In this document: one piece after another, positions 44,941 to 54,256 of the stretch
Layout of the letters: each line of letters opens with the position of its first letter
Numbering within the stretch: position 1 is the first letter of the stretch
Origin: Actinoplanes sandaracinus
GTDB taxonomy: Bacteria > Actinomycetota > Actinomycetes > Mycobacteriales > Micromonosporaceae
Direction: 5' to 3'
Assembly (NCBI RefSeq): GCF_030009775.1
Contig: NZ_JASCTH010000004.1
Location: 161,660-225,659 of the forward strand
Length of the DNA: 64,000 nt
The notes under the pieces: model-generated
Database searches by the model: none
The model's input: the letters and a program-made list of their open reading frames with translations, nothing else
What the model was told of the DNA's origin: nothing
Translations under genes and position numbers: made by a program

Positions 44941-46596
44941 CTACGGCGGGGGCGTTCCCGCCGCCCGGCGCTCGCGCAGCCCGGCGAGGGCCAGCCGGCC
45001 GAAGAACCCACCGAACAGGACGGCCGACGCGACCACCAGCGTGTTCTCCAGGGTGCCGCCGGGACCGGCGGCGCCGGCGAGGAGCCGGCCGACCACCCAC
45101 AGGCCGCCGCCGAGGAAGAACAGGGCGAGCACACCGAAGAGAAGCAGCACGGGCAACGGCTGCCGGCCGTCTTCTCGCGCGGGCGGCTCGGGTTGCGGGA
45201 TCCGGTCCCGGTCGCGGGCCGGCATCTCGATCCGCAGGTGCTCGGGGATCCGGGCGTCCACCTCGGCCACCACCCGGCCGGCGTCCCGGTAGAGGGTCGG
45301 CTCGATCCGGGCGGCGACCGCGTCGTGGCCGATCAACCGGCGGCCGCCGTCCGGCCAGGCGAGCAGTGCCGCGCACGAGTCCCAGCGGACGGTGGCGACC
45401 AGGCCCGCGCCGGTCACGCTGACGCCCTCGTCGCCGCTGATCAGGCGCAGCCCGCGGTCCTTGCGGCCGCGATGCGCCCGGCCGGGGAGCACGGTGTCCG
45501 ACATCACCGGGGCGGCGGTGTATCCGGCCCATCCAGCGGTGCTTCCCCGCGGGGTCATCAGCAGCCCGGCGTCGTACGCCGAGGACGCGACCCCGGCCAC
45601 GTCCTCGACGGTGACCGCTCGCACCTCGTCGAGCGCCTCGTCGAGGGTCGGTATGTCACGCCCGGCGAGCAGATTGAACGCCTGCCCGGGCAGGCGGGCG
45701 CCGCGCGACTCGGACTCGCGCAGCCCCTCGCAGGTCAGTTCGACCACGCCTGCCACCTCGTCCGGGCCGATCTGCCCGGCCCGCATCGCGGCGAGCACGT
45801 CGATCATCCCGCCGAGCACCGCCTCCTGCTCCTCCGGCCGGGCGTCCGCGACGGCGAGAATCCGCGCGGTGCCGTCGGAGCGGGGCACGTACTCGGTGCG
45901 GGCCTGGCCGGAGATGCCGTCGAGGCGGCGCAGATCGTGGAGCATCCGGCGTTCCAGGACGTTGGCGAAGACGGCGGCCCGGGCCTCCCGGCGCACCACC
46001 GTGTCCCAGGCGGTGCCGCCGCCCGGGCCGGAGAACCAGGCCGGGGTCGCCGGCAGCGCGGTGACGGCGGCCGGCGCCGGCTGCCGCTCACCGGACGGAA
46101 GGTCCAGGCGCAGGCCCTCGGGGATCGCGTCGCCGGCCACCCAGAGCGCGGCGTTCTCCCTGGTGAAGTACCGGGCGATCCAGTACCGCAGATGTTCTTC
46201 GGTGAGCCCGGCCAGCGCCCACTCGGGATAGCTCGCGACGCCGAAGCCGCGGGCGCCGTACCGCCACATCGGCAGCGGATCGCGGTCCGGCGGCGTGTTC
46301 AGGAGCCGGTCCCGGACCGCGGTCAGGCGGCCGGCCGGCGGATCGCGCAGGGCGGCGCAGACCCCGGTCAGGCGCTCGGTGATCTCGGCGGCCGAGCCCT
46401 GCACATGGAAGTAGGTGTGTTCCGGCCCGGTCGTGCCCGGTCCGTCGGTCACCAGGTGCTGGACGAGCCGGGTGATGCCCCGCCGGGGCAGCGGCTCGTC
46501 GGCCGTGCCGACCCGGAACACCAGGCCGGCGTGCGTGGGTCCGCTGACCGGCGCGAGCACCGCCGGGACCCCGTCGACCTCCAGCCGCGTGATCAT
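44941..46596 (-). CDS. M16-like protein with degenerate zinc motif and C-terminal TMs
   Basis: This 551-residue protein resembles the M16 (insulinase/processing peptidase) fold in its N-terminal half. The usual HxxEH zinc motif reads RLVQH at 43-47: the first His and the Glu are lost, so it is unlikely to be a peptidase. The C-terminus has two hydrophobic segments (VLLLFGVLALFFLGGGLWVV and TLVVASAVLFGGFFGRLAL), which suggests membrane anchoring. Its start overlaps the stop of the gene at 46593 by 4 nt (ATGA). I chose the ATG at 46596 for that reason. The role is unknown. Confidence 0.75.
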   Translation of the reverse strand: MITRLEVDGVPAVLAPVSGPTHAGLVFRVGTADEPLPRRGITRLVQHLVTDGPGTTGPEHTYFHVQGSAAEITERLTGVCAALRDPPAGRLTAVRDRLLNTPPDRDPLPMWRYGARGFGVASYPEWALAGLTEEHLRYWIARYFTRENAALWVAGDAIPEGLRLDLPSGERQPAPAAVTALPATPAWFSGPGGGTAWDTVVRREARAAVFANVLERRMLHDLRRLDGISGQARTEYVPRSDGTARILAVADARPEEQEAVLGGMIDVLAAMRAGQIGPDEVAGVVELTCEGLRESESRGARLPGQAFNLLAGRDIPTLDEALDEVRAVTVEDVAGVASSAYDAGLLMTPRGSTAGWAGYTAAPVMSDTVLPGRAHRGRKDRGLRLISGDEGVSVTGAGLVATVRWDSCAALLAWPDGGRRLIGHDAVAARIEPTLYRDAGRVVAEVDARIPEHLRIEMPARDRDRIPQPEPPAREDGRQPLPVLLLFGVLALFFLGGGLWVVGRLLAGAAGPGGTLENTLVVASAVLFGGFFGRLALAGLRERRAAGTPPP

Positions 46597-47558
46597 GTGC
46601 CGTCTCCCCCCGCCCGCAGCGCCCGGCTCCGGTATTTGATGATCACCGATCCGGGGTCGCCCAGGTAGTCCCACGGGCGGTCGGAACTCAGGTCGCCGAG
46701 TTCGGTGAAGAGCGAGGCGGCGGCCCGGTGGTCGTCGATCAGAGCGAACGCCATCGCGAAGGTGCTCATCACCCGCACCCAGCCGTGCGCCCGCCGGAAG
46801 TCGGGGTGCCACACCGAGCGGCGGGCCGCCTCGTGCAGTTCGTCACGGACCCCTCCGGCGGCGAGGTAGCGGCGGCCCGCGGCGGCGCTGCGCCCGTGCT
46901 GCTCGCGCCAGTGCTCCAGGTGCGCCTCGGCGACCAGGACCGGGTTGAACGATCCGGGCGGCGCGGCCTCGGTCACTTCGCGGGCGAACGCGTGCGCCAG
47001 TTCCCAGTCCCCACCCGACTTAGGGCACAGCTGTTGCAGGAGCTGCCATTGGCCGGGCAGGTGGTGCGGGTCGATCCCGGCCAGCCGGCGGTACCGGCGG
47101 CGGGCCTCGGACCGGCCGAGTTCCAGGCCACGGGCGGTGATCAGGCGGGCCGTCCAGATGGCCGGGTCCCGCGGGCTGCGGGCGGCCGCGTCGAGGAGCA
47201 CCCGCTCGGCCGCGCCGAGTCCGCTGGTGAAGGCGGTGAACCGCTCCCGGCTCACCTGCTCCGCCGGCGCGGTGGTCCGGATCCGCCAGGCCGCGCCGAT
47301 CAGGTGCTGGCCGAGCAGTGCTCCGGCCGCGCCGTCCCCGGGATCGCCGCTCAGCACACCGCGCAGGAAGTCCTCCAGGCCCGCCTCATCGAACGCGATC
47401 ATGGTGAGGAAGGTGCGTTCCGCGGGTTCGGCGGCGTCGAGGACCTCCCGGCAGGCCGGCCAGTCTCCCGAGTCGAGGGCTTCGCGCAGGCCGGTGATTC
47501 TCGGGTACGCGGCTGCCGGGTCCAGGACCGGTTGACGCGGGAGCATGGCGGGCAGCAT
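46593..47558 (-). CDS. Helical-repeat-like protein of unknown function
   Basis: This 321-residue cytoplasmic protein is rich in Ala, Arg and Trp, with alternating amphipathic helices in a TPR-like style (for example ALDSGDWPACREVLDAAEP, AARSPRDPAIWTARLITARG and LAGIDPHHLPGQWQLLQQL). I do not recognise a family with certainty. It is translationally coupled to the degenerate M16-like membrane protein. The start may be 47558 or the ATG at 47546. The gap up to the ROK gene (47559-47702) holds only a weak GCCCGGC/GCCGGGC hairpin. Confidence 0.7.
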   Translation of the reverse strand: MLPAMLPRQPVLDPAAAYPRITGLREALDSGDWPACREVLDAAEPAERTFLTMIAFDEAGLEDFLRGVLSGDPGDGAAGALLGQHLIGAAWRIRTTAPAEQVSRERFTAFTSGLGAAERVLLDAAARSPRDPAIWTARLITARGLELGRSEARRRYRRLAGIDPHHLPGQWQLLQQLCPKSGGDWELAHAFAREVTEAAPPGSFNPVLVAEAHLEHWREQHGRSAAAGRRYLAAGGVRDELHEAARRSVWHPDFRRAHGWVRVMSTFAMAFALIDDHRAAASLFTELGDLSSDRPWDYLGDPGSVIIKYRSRALRAGGDGT

Positions 47559-47702
47559 AGATCTTCCACAGTGACCGCTCGATTCCGGGTGATCGCAGAC
47601 GTCAGGCCTCCCGGACGAAAGCGGCCCGGAGCGGGTGCGGCCGGATCGCCGACGCCGGATTCGCGGCGAGCCCGGCCCACGGGCGCCGGGCCGGCGAGAG
47701 GA

Positions 47703-48881
47703 TCAGGTGACGAGAGGATCGTCGAGCAGGTTCTCGAAGACGAGTTCGGCCGCACCGATCAGTGCCGCGTCGGCGCCCAGCTCGGGGGTCCGCAACCGGA
47801 CGTGCTCGCGGCAGGCCGGCAGCCCGACCGCGTTGAGCCGGCTGCGGATCTGCGCCGCGGCGCCGAGGTAGACGTCCCGCAGCGTTCCGCCGAAGATGAC
47901 GACCTCCGGGTTGAAGATGTTGACCAGATTGCCGATCCCGAATCCGATCCAGTCGCCGACCTGCCGCAACGCGTGCTGAGCCTGGCTGTCCCCGCGCATC
48001 GCGGCGTCCACCACGGCGAGGACCGCGTCCCGGCCGCTGCGGTCGGCGCGCCCGGCGAGGCGCAGCAGCGCGTGTTCGCCGATCTCGGTCTCCCAGCAGC
48101 CTCGCGAGCCGCAGCTGCACGGCCGCCCGTACGGGTTGACGACCATGTGGCCGACCTCTCCGCCGTACCCGCCGTGCCCGTGGAGCCGTCTACCGCCGGC
48201 CACGATCCCGGCGCCGACGCCGACGTCGCCGTACAGGTAGATGACGTTGTCCGAGCCCACGGCGGCCCCGCGGGCGTGCTCGGCCAGCGCGCACACGTCA
48301 GCGTGGTTGCCGAGGCGGAGGGGGCCGAACTCGCCGAGTTCGGAGTGCAGCGCCTCCCCGACCGGTTCCTCGACCCCACCGGTGGTCGGGGCGAGCCGGA
48401 TCATGCCGTCCTCCTGGCGCACCATGCCGGCGACGGCGACGCCGCTGCCCACGCACCGGCCGTCGTCCGGCACGCCGGAGCGCATCGTGCTGACGAACCC
48501 GGCCAGTGGCCGGACCGCTTCGGCGGCGCTCATGCCGGGTGGGCGTGCGGTCTCGTACTGTTCGAGGATCCGGCCGCCGAGCCCGACGCGGGCCGCCCGG
48601 ATCCGGTCCACCTCGATGCTCAGCGCGTACGCGTAGATCCGCCCCGACTCGGGCCGCACGACCAGTGACGGTCGTCCGGCCCGGCCGGTCTCGCGGGGCG
48701 CCGCCTCGCTGACCAGTCCGGCGCCGATCAGCTCCGCGGTGAGTGCGCCGATGGTGCTGCGGTTGAGGCCGAGCCGGGTGGTGAGCTCAGCCCGGGACGT
48801 CGCGCCGTGCACATGCACATAGCGCAGCAGCGTCCCGAGGTTGTGCTTGCGAACCTCTTCCTGACTCGGACCGGCCCGCAT
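47703..48881 (-). CDS. ROK family transcriptional regulator (sugar-responsive)
   Basis: This 392-residue regulator has an N-terminal winged helix (GATSRAELTTRLGLNRSTIGALTAEL) and a ROK sugar-binding domain with the zinc motif CSCGSRGCWE and DNVIYLYGDVGVGAGIV. Such proteins (XylR/NagC type) repress sugar operons until an inducer binds. It is the last gene of the sugar transporter operon, 34 nt after the permease, so it probably controls that operon. Confidence 0.9.
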   Translation of the reverse strand: MRAGPSQEEVRKHNLGTLLRYVHVHGATSRAELTTRLGLNRSTIGALTAELIGAGLVSEAAPRETGRAGRPSLVVRPESGRIYAYALSIEVDRIRAARVGLGGRILEQYETARPPGMSAAEAVRPLAGFVSTMRSGVPDDGRCVGSGVAVAGMVRQEDGMIRLAPTTGGVEEPVGEALHSELGEFGPLRLGNHADVCALAEHARGAAVGSDNVIYLYGDVGVGAGIVAGGRRLHGHGGYGGEVGHMVVNPYGRPCSCGSRGCWETEIGEHALLRLAGRADRSGRDAVLAVVDAAMRGDSQAQHALRQVGDWIGFGIGNLVNIFNPEVVIFGGTLRDVYLGAAAQIRSRLNAVGLPACREHVRLRTPELGADAALIGAAELVFENLLDDPLVT

Positions 48882-48915
48882 CAGCGCCCCGTCCCCCGTG
48901 CCGGAGCCCCCGTCA

Positions 48916-50169
48916 TCAGGTGCCCGTTGCCGCGGCTCTGCGCCGGGCCAGCGCGTCGACGCTCGCCGCGGCCAGCAGCACCAGGCCGGTGAAGATGAAC
49001 TTGACGCCGGAGTTGAGGCCCATCAGGGTCATGCCGTTCTCGATGACCGCGATCACCGCGCCGCCGATCACGGCGTAGATGATCTTTCCTCGGCCACCGA
49101 AGAGGCTGGTGCCGCCGATGACCGCGGCGCCGACCGAGTAGAGCAGGATGTTGCTGCCACCGGTGTTCGGGTCGACCGAGCTGACCTTGCTGACGGCCAG
49201 GATGCCGCCGATCGAGGCCATGAACGAGGCGATCGCGAAGACCGAGATGCGGATCCGGTCGACCGGGATGCCGGCCCGGCGGGCCGCCTCGGTGTTGCCG
49301 CCGACCGCGTAGACGTGCCGGCCGTAGGACGTGCGGCCCAGCACGAAGGTCCAGAGGACCAGGAAGACCGCGATGATCGGTACGACGATCGGGGTGCCCT
49401 TGAGCGAGGTGATCACGACGTTGACGGCCCGCTCCAGGGTGAGCACGTAGGTGGCCGCGAAGGCCAGGGCCGCGAGCCCGACGATCCGAGCCACCACGAT
49501 GCCGAGCGGATCGGCGATCAGGCCGCGGGAGATCCGGCCGCGCCAGCGCAGCAACTGCGCCACGGCGAATCCGCCCACGCCGACGACCGCGACGATCCAG
49601 CTCCACGTCACCGAGAGGGTGCCGTTGTTGAGCGACTTGACGAAGCCGTCGTTGATCGAGATGTTCTTGCCGCCCTCGAGCAGCGTCAGCAGGACTCCCT
49701 GGAAGCCGAGGAACGCGGCCAGGGTCACCACGAACGACGGGATGCCGAGCTTCGCCACCAGCGTGCCGAGCACGACGCCGATGACCACGCCGGTGAGCAT
49801 GGCGACCGGGATCGCCACGGTCCAGGGCAGTCCGTGGGTGGTGAGCGCGATCGTCATGACCGCGCCGCAGACGCCACTGGCGAACCCGGCGGACAGGTCG
49901 ATCTCGCCCAGCAGGAGCACGAAGACCAGGCCCATGGCGATGAAGACGATCTGGGCGCCCTGGTTGAACAGGTTGGCGAAGTTGAGCGCGCTCAGGAAGG
50001 TCTCGCTGCGCGCGGTGCCGAAGATCAACACCAGAGCGAGCAGGCCGAGTACGGCCGGGAGCGTCCCGAGGTCGCCGCCACGGACCCGCGCCCAGTAGTC
50101 ACGGATGTGACTGCTGACAGTCGGCTTGACCACCTGGATCCCGCCGGCGGTCTTGGTAATGATGGTCAC
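48916..50169 (-). CDS. Sugar ABC transporter permease (XylH-like)
   Basis: This 417-residue multi-pass membrane protein belongs to the CUT2 group of permeases (xylose/ribose type). Characteristic segments are AQIVFIAMGLVFVLLLGEIDLSAGF and VLGRTSYGRHVYAVGGNTEAARRAGI. It is longer than RbsC, as is usual for XylH-type proteins with extra TM helices. It overlaps the ATPase gene by 4 nt. Confidence 0.92.
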   Translation of the reverse strand: MTIITKTAGGIQVVKPTVSSHIRDYWARVRGGDLGTLPAVLGLLALVLIFGTARSETFLSALNFANLFNQGAQIVFIAMGLVFVLLLGEIDLSAGFASGVCGAVMTIALTTHGLPWTVAIPVAMLTGVVIGVVLGTLVAKLGIPSFVVTLAAFLGFQGVLLTLLEGGKNISINDGFVKSLNNGTLSVTWSWIVAVVGVGGFAVAQLLRWRGRISRGLIADPLGIVVARIVGLAALAFAATYVLTLERAVNVVITSLKGTPIVVPIIAVFLVLWTFVLGRTSYGRHVYAVGGNTEAARRAGIPVDRIRISVFAIASFMASIGGILAVSKVSSVDPNTGGSNILLYSVGAAVIGGTSLFGGRGKIIYAVIGGAVIAVIENGMTLMGLNSGVKFIFTGLVLLAAASVDALARRRAAATGT

Positions 50170-50972
50170 TGCTTCTCTCCCGCCGGCGTGATGTCGATGA
50201 AGTCGCTGGGCTTCTCGGGCGGAAGGCCGAGGTTGCCGCTACGTCCCCCGGTGATCAGCTCGACGATCTGGGAGTGGGTCACGTCGGCGGCCTTGACCTG
50301 GGCGGCCATCCGGCCCAGGTAGAGCGCGGCGATCCGGTCGGAGACGGCGAATACGTCGTTCATGTTGTGCGAGATCAGGACCACGCCGAGGCCCTTGTCG
50401 GCGAGCCTGCGGACCAGTTCCAGCACCTGGGCGGTCTGTGCCACGCCGAGGGCGGCGGTCGGCTCGTCGAGGATGACGACCCGGCTGTTCCAGAGCACCG
50501 CCTTGGCGATCGCCACGGTCTGCCGCTGACCGCCGGAGAGGCTGGAGACGAGTTGGCGCAGCGACTTGACGGTGCGGACCGAGAGGCTGCGCAGCGTCTC
50601 GCCGGCCATCTCCTCCATGGTCGCCTCGTCGAGGACGACGCCCCGCTTCTTCTCCCGGCCGAGGAACATGTTCTGGACGATGTCCAGGTTGTCGCAGAGC
50701 GCGAGGTCCTGATAGACGACCTCGATACCGAGGGCGGCGGCGTCACGGGGGCTGTGGATCGACACCTCACGGCCTTCGAAGACGGCCGTGCCCCGGTCGA
50801 TCGTGTAGATACCGCTGATGCACTTGACCAGTGTGGACTTGCCGGCGCCGTTGTCACCGACCAGGGCCGTGACCTCGCCCGGGTAAACGTTCAGGCCGAC
50901 GTTGTGCAGGACCTGTACGGGACCGAAGCTCTTGTCGATCCCGCGCAGTTCCAGAAGGGGTGTCGCGGCCAC
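50166..50972 (-). CDS. Sugar ABC transporter ATP-binding protein, single domain
   Basis: This 268-residue ATPase powers the CUT2 sugar importer. Walker A is GDNGAGKST, the signature LSGGQRQTVAIAKA, Walker B VVILDEPTAALG and the H-loop LISHNMND. XylG and RbsA normally carry two fused ATPase domains (about 500 residues). This one has a single domain, as in FrcA-type systems, so it should act as a homodimer. I chose the GTG at 50972 with AAGGAG 8 nt upstream. Confidence 0.92.
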   Translation of the reverse strand: MAATPLLELRGIDKSFGPVQVLHNVGLNVYPGEVTALVGDNGAGKSTLVKCISGIYTIDRGTAVFEGREVSIHSPRDAAALGIEVVYQDLALCDNLDIVQNMFLGREKKRGVVLDEATMEEMAGETLRSLSVRTVKSLRQLVSSLSGGQRQTVAIAKAVLWNSRVVILDEPTAALGVAQTAQVLELVRRLADKGLGVVLISHNMNDVFAVSDRIAALYLGRMAAQVKAADVTHSQIVELITGGRSGNLGLPPEKPSDFIDITPAGEKQ

Positions 50973-51039
50973 TGATGGTTCTCCTTCGTTCGGTGACCGG
51001 ATTCGTCGTGGCTCCACCACCTCGTCGTGGCAACGCCTA

Positions 51040-52224
51040 CTACGGGGAGGGGCCTGTCACAACCGACTCCGGCGCCGCCCACCCGCGCCGGGGCGGCGCC
51101 GGCGCAGGTGAGCCCAGCACGTTGACGCCCGCCCTGTCGCAGGCGGCCTTGAAGTCGGCGGTGCAGAGCTCTTCCTTGGTGACGAAGCCGTCCTTGACGA
51201 CGTCCTTCACGTTGGCCGCGGTGATCGCCTGCGGGGCCAGCAGGACCGACTTGACCTCGGCCTTCGACTCCGGGTCGGTGACCGTCTTGGTGGCGGTGGC
51301 CGGCTCCTTCTGCTTGGCCAGCGCGATCGCCAGCTCGGCGGCCGCGTCGGCCTCCTTCTTGATGGCCTTGTAGACCGTCATGCACTGGTCACCGGCGAGG
51401 ATGTTCTGCAGACCCTGCACGGTGGCGTCCTGGCCGGTGACCGGGACGGTGCCGTTCAGCTTGTTCTTCTTCAGCACCTGGATCGCGGCGTTGCCCAGGC
51501 CGTCGTTGGCGGCCAGAACACCCGTGATGGTCTTGTCCTGGGTCAGCTGCTGCTCGAAGATGGTGCCGCCGGTGGCGTTGTCCCACTCGGGAACGTCCTG
51601 GTCCGGGCCCTTGACGTACTCGCCGGAGTCGAACTTCGGCTTGAGCACCGAGTCGTAACCCTGCTTGAACAGCGTGGCGTTGTTGTCGGTGGGCGAGCCG
51701 TTCAGGTAGGCGACGACCGGCTTGGTCACCTTCTTCTCGGTGAGGCAGTCGACGAGGCCCTGGCCCTGCAGCTTGCCGACCTCGGTGTTGTCGAATGACA
51801 CGTAGTAGTTCGCGCCGCCGCCGAGGGTGAGCCGGTCGTAGTCGATGGTGGCGATACCGGCGGCCTTGGCCTTCTCCAGGACCGCCTTGCCGGTGCCGGA
51901 GTCGAGGTTGACGATGACCAGCACCTTGACACCACTGGCGATCATGCCGTCGGCGATGGTCGCGAACCGGGTCTTGTCGCCCTCGGCGTTCTGGATGTCG
52001 GCCGTGACACCCGCGGTCTTGAACGCCTCGGTCAGGTACTTGAAGTCGGCGGTCGCCCAGCGGGCGGAACTCTTGGTGTCCGGCAGGATGACGCCGACCT
52101 TGCCGGCCGACGAACCCGCGTTAGTGCCGCTGCCGGGCGTGGTGCCGCTCTCCGTGCCGCAGGCCGCCATGCCTCCGGTGGCCACGAGGCCGACCGCGGC
52201 AAGGGCGAACAGTCCCTTACGCAT
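51040..52224 (-). CDS. Sugar ABC transporter substrate-binding lipoprotein (XylF-like)
   Basis: This 394-residue extracellular protein binds a pentose-like sugar. The signal peptide ends in a lipobox (GGMAAC, Cys at 22), and the periplasmic-binding fold starts VGVILPDTKSSARWATAD, similar to XylF. Segments such as VAYLNGSPTDNNA and VPVTGQDATVQGL fit xylose-binding proteins. The last 20 or so residues (PAPAPPRRGWAAPESVV) do not belong to the fold and are encoded by the stem-loop at 51069-51102. It is the first gene of the operon. Confidence 0.92.
   Translation of the reverse strand: MRKGLFALAAVGLVATGGMAACGTESGTTPGSGTNAGSSAGKVGVILPDTKSSARWATADFKYLTEAFKTAGVTADIQNAEGDKTRFATIADGMIASGVKVLVIVNLDSGTGKAVLEKAKAAGIATIDYDRLTLGGGANYYVSFDNTEVGKLQGQGLVDCLTEKKVTKPVVAYLNGSPTDNNATLFKQGYDSVLKPKFDSGEYVKGPDQDVPEWDNATGGTIFEQQLTQDKTITGVLAANDGLGNAAIQVLKKNKLNGTVPVTGQDATVQGLQNILAGDQCMTVYKAIKKEADAAAELAIALAKQKEPATATKTVTDPESKAEVKSVLLAPQAITAANVKDVVKDGFVTKEELCTADFKAACDRAGVNVLGSPAPAPPRRGWAAPESVVTGPSP
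51069..51102 (-). terminator. Stem-loop inside the 3' end of the xylF-like gene
   Basis: CCGGCGCCGCCC (51069-51080) pairs perfectly with GGGCGGCGCCGG (51091-51102) around a 10-nt loop. It lies within the last codons of the binding-protein gene, upstream of the ATPase gene. It could cause partial termination or protect the upstream message so that more binding protein is made. Confidence 0.65.
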
Positions 52225-52550
52225 TCCTTATGTCCTTTCGGGGGGAAATCCGGGGCCTTGTTCGGATTTTCAGGGGGCGGCGGATGCCTGGGAGCACCGC
52301 TGTCCTGTTTGCGCCGATGGATCAGGAACCGGTTTGTTGTGTCCGGCAACGTATTCCCAGGGTGGCCAACAACACAAGCGGCAACGACGATCTATCTCGT
52401 AACGAGGGATAACAATCCGGCAACACGCCGCAGTCGGGAGCACGCTCTCCGGCCCGAAAAGTCGCACCTCGTTCCACAAGAGGTAACGCTAAGTAGCTTT
52501 GCGCCCCCAGGTGGCCGGAAACCCGAAGAACAGACCTTTAGCCGCTTGCA
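52225..52550. other. Upstream region of the sugar operon (326 nt)
   Basis: No gene is visible. The sugar operon promoter must lie here on the minus strand. CTCGTAACGAG (52396-52406), an 11-bp palindrome, is a possible operator, about 170 bp upstream of the start. The region has lower GC content than its surroundings. Confidence 0.4.
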
Positions 52551-53042
52551 CTAAGATGCGGCGGCTCGAATCGGAGCGACGATCCCGCTGGTCAGCCGGA
52601 TCAGATCGGCCGGGGCGAGCGCCACCTGGAGACCCCGGCGGCCCGCCGAGACATACATCAGATCCAGCCCGGAGGCTGTGTCATCGATCACTGTGGGGAG
52701 TCGCCTGCGCTGCCCCAGCGGGCTGATCCCACCGCGGACATAGCCACTGCTGCGCTCGGCGGCGGCCCGGTCGGCCAGGGACGCCCGCTTGCCACCGGCC
52801 GCCGACGCCAGCGCCTTCAGGTCGAGATCACCGGTCACCGGCACGACCCCGACCACGAGCCGGCCGTCGACGTCGGCCACCAGCGTCTTGAACAGCTTCT
52901 CCGGCGCGACCCCGAGGGCTTCCGCCACCAGCGCTCCATAGTGCGGAGCGTCCGGGGACACCTCGTACGGATGCAGGGTGTGCGCGACCCGCTCCGCGCT
53001 CAGCAAGACGGTGGCCGGCGTGCCGGCCGCTTTCCTGGCCAT
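52551..53042 (-). CDS. ybaK: Cys-tRNA(Pro) deacylase, YbaK/EbsC family
   Basis: This 163-residue trans-editing enzyme hydrolyses cysteine wrongly attached to tRNA-Pro. It shows the YbaK landmarks: the Lys in EKLFKTLVADV, GKRASLADRAAAE and YVRGGISPLGQRR. Length is normal (about 155-165). It lies 14 nt downstream of the methyltransferase gene on the same strand, so they are probably co-transcribed. Confidence 0.92.
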   Translation of the reverse strand: MARKAAGTPATVLLSAERVAHTLHPYEVSPDAPHYGALVAEALGVAPEKLFKTLVADVDGRLVVGVVPVTGDLDLKALASAAGGKRASLADRAAAERSSGYVRGGISPLGQRRRLPTVIDDTASGLDLMYVSAGRRGLQVALAPADLIRLTSGIVAPIRAAAS

Positions 53043-53056
53043 GTGGCGCAGACTAC

Positions 53057-54238
53057 CTACGCCGTCGTCGTCAGCAGGGTCACCGGGGCGCCGTCCACGC
53101 GCGTCAGCACCAGACCCGCCGTGTTCGGGCCGGAGAGCTTCAGGTCCTTGCGCAGCTGATCGGGGACGAGCGCGGACCCCCGCTTACGGATCTCCAGCAC
53201 CCCGACGCCCCGCTCGCGCAGCAGGGCGCGCAGCCTCTTCAGCGAGAACGGCAGCACCTCGGTCACCTCGAGCCGGCGGGCGAACGGGGTGTCCACCGGG
53301 TCGTCGGTGTAGACGTAGGCGATCTGTGGATCGGCCAGCCATCCCCCGACCGACTCGGCGAACTCGGCCACCAGATGCGAGCGGACCACCGCCGGGTCCG
53401 GGTCGTAGATCCACGCGCCGACCGGGCCGACCGGAGCGGTTTTGTTGCCCGAGCCGGTTAAAGAGGCCTCCGGCCCGATCAGCGTGGCCCGGTGCGGCGC
53501 GGTCGCCAGCGGGCCGCACCAGAAGGCCGCCTCGACCAGGTCGCCGCCGACGCTGACCCACTCCCCCTCGGCGCCCGGCGGCAGCAGCCCGTGATCGATG
53601 CCGGGCGCGAGTTTCAGCACCGTTCGGGGCACCCGGGAGGGCAGGCCGGCCACGAAGTCCCACGGTGGCGAGTACGCCTTCGGGTCGAACACCCGTCCTC
53701 GGCCGGCCTGCCGCCGGGCCGGGTCGGCGAAGACCGCGTCGTACCGCTCCACCGGCACCGTCGTGGCATCGGCGCACTCGACGGTGATCCGGTTGGCGAG
53801 CCCGGCCGCCGCGGCGTTCGCGGCGGCCAGGGCGGCCGTCAGCGGGTCGGCGTCCACGGCGTACACCGAGATGCCCTGCCGGGCCGCGGCGAGCGCGTCG
53901 GCGCCCAGCCCGCAGCCCAGATCGGCGAGGGTCTCGACGCCCGCGGCGGCGAGCCGCGCCGCCCGCCGGGCCGCGACCGGGGCGCGCGTCGCCTGCTCCA
54001 GGCCCGCGCGGGTGAAGAACATCCCGGCGGCGTCCGCGCCGAACTTGCCTGCGGCGCGCCCGCGCAAACTAGCCTGGGTCAAGGCGGCCGCGGCGAGCTC
54101 CGCGCCGAAGCCCCGGGCCCGCAGGGCCGAGGCCGCGGCGAGCGGCTCACCGCCCGCCAGCTCGGCAGCCGCGGCCAGGGCTTTCAACCCCTCCGGGGTG
54201 TGAAGAAGTCGCAACAGGTCAGGGGTCACGTCAGGCAT
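53057..54238 (-). CDS. THUMP-like class I SAM-dependent methyltransferase
   Basis: This 393-residue protein has a helical N-terminal part, a Rossmann methyltransferase core (motif I LADLGCGLGADALAAA at about residue 105, then VYAVDADPL and VFADPARRQ), and a C-terminal THUMP-like part (EVLPFSLKRLRALLRERGVG). Proteins of this type in actinobacteria are presumed to modify RNA, but the target is not known. I chose the ATG at 54238; the longer frame would run through the groES operators. It is divergent from groES. Confidence 0.85.
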   Translation of the reverse strand: MPDVTPDLLRLLHTPEGLKALAAAAELAGGEPLAAASALRARGFGAELAAAALTQASLRGRAAGKFGADAAGMFFTRAGLEQATRAPVAARRAARLAAAGVETLADLGCGLGADALAAARQGISVYAVDADPLTAALAAANAAAAGLANRITVECADATTVPVERYDAVFADPARRQAGRGRVFDPKAYSPPWDFVAGLPSRVPRTVLKLAPGIDHGLLPPGAEGEWVSVGGDLVEAAFWCGPLATAPHRATLIGPEASLTGSGNKTAPVGPVGAWIYDPDPAVVRSHLVAEFAESVGGWLADPQIAYVYTDDPVDTPFARRLEVTEVLPFSLKRLRALLRERGVGVLEIRKRGSALVPDQLRKDLKLSGPNTAGLVLTRVDGAPVTLLTTTA

Positions 54239-54256
54239 TCTCCCTGGCGTGACAGG

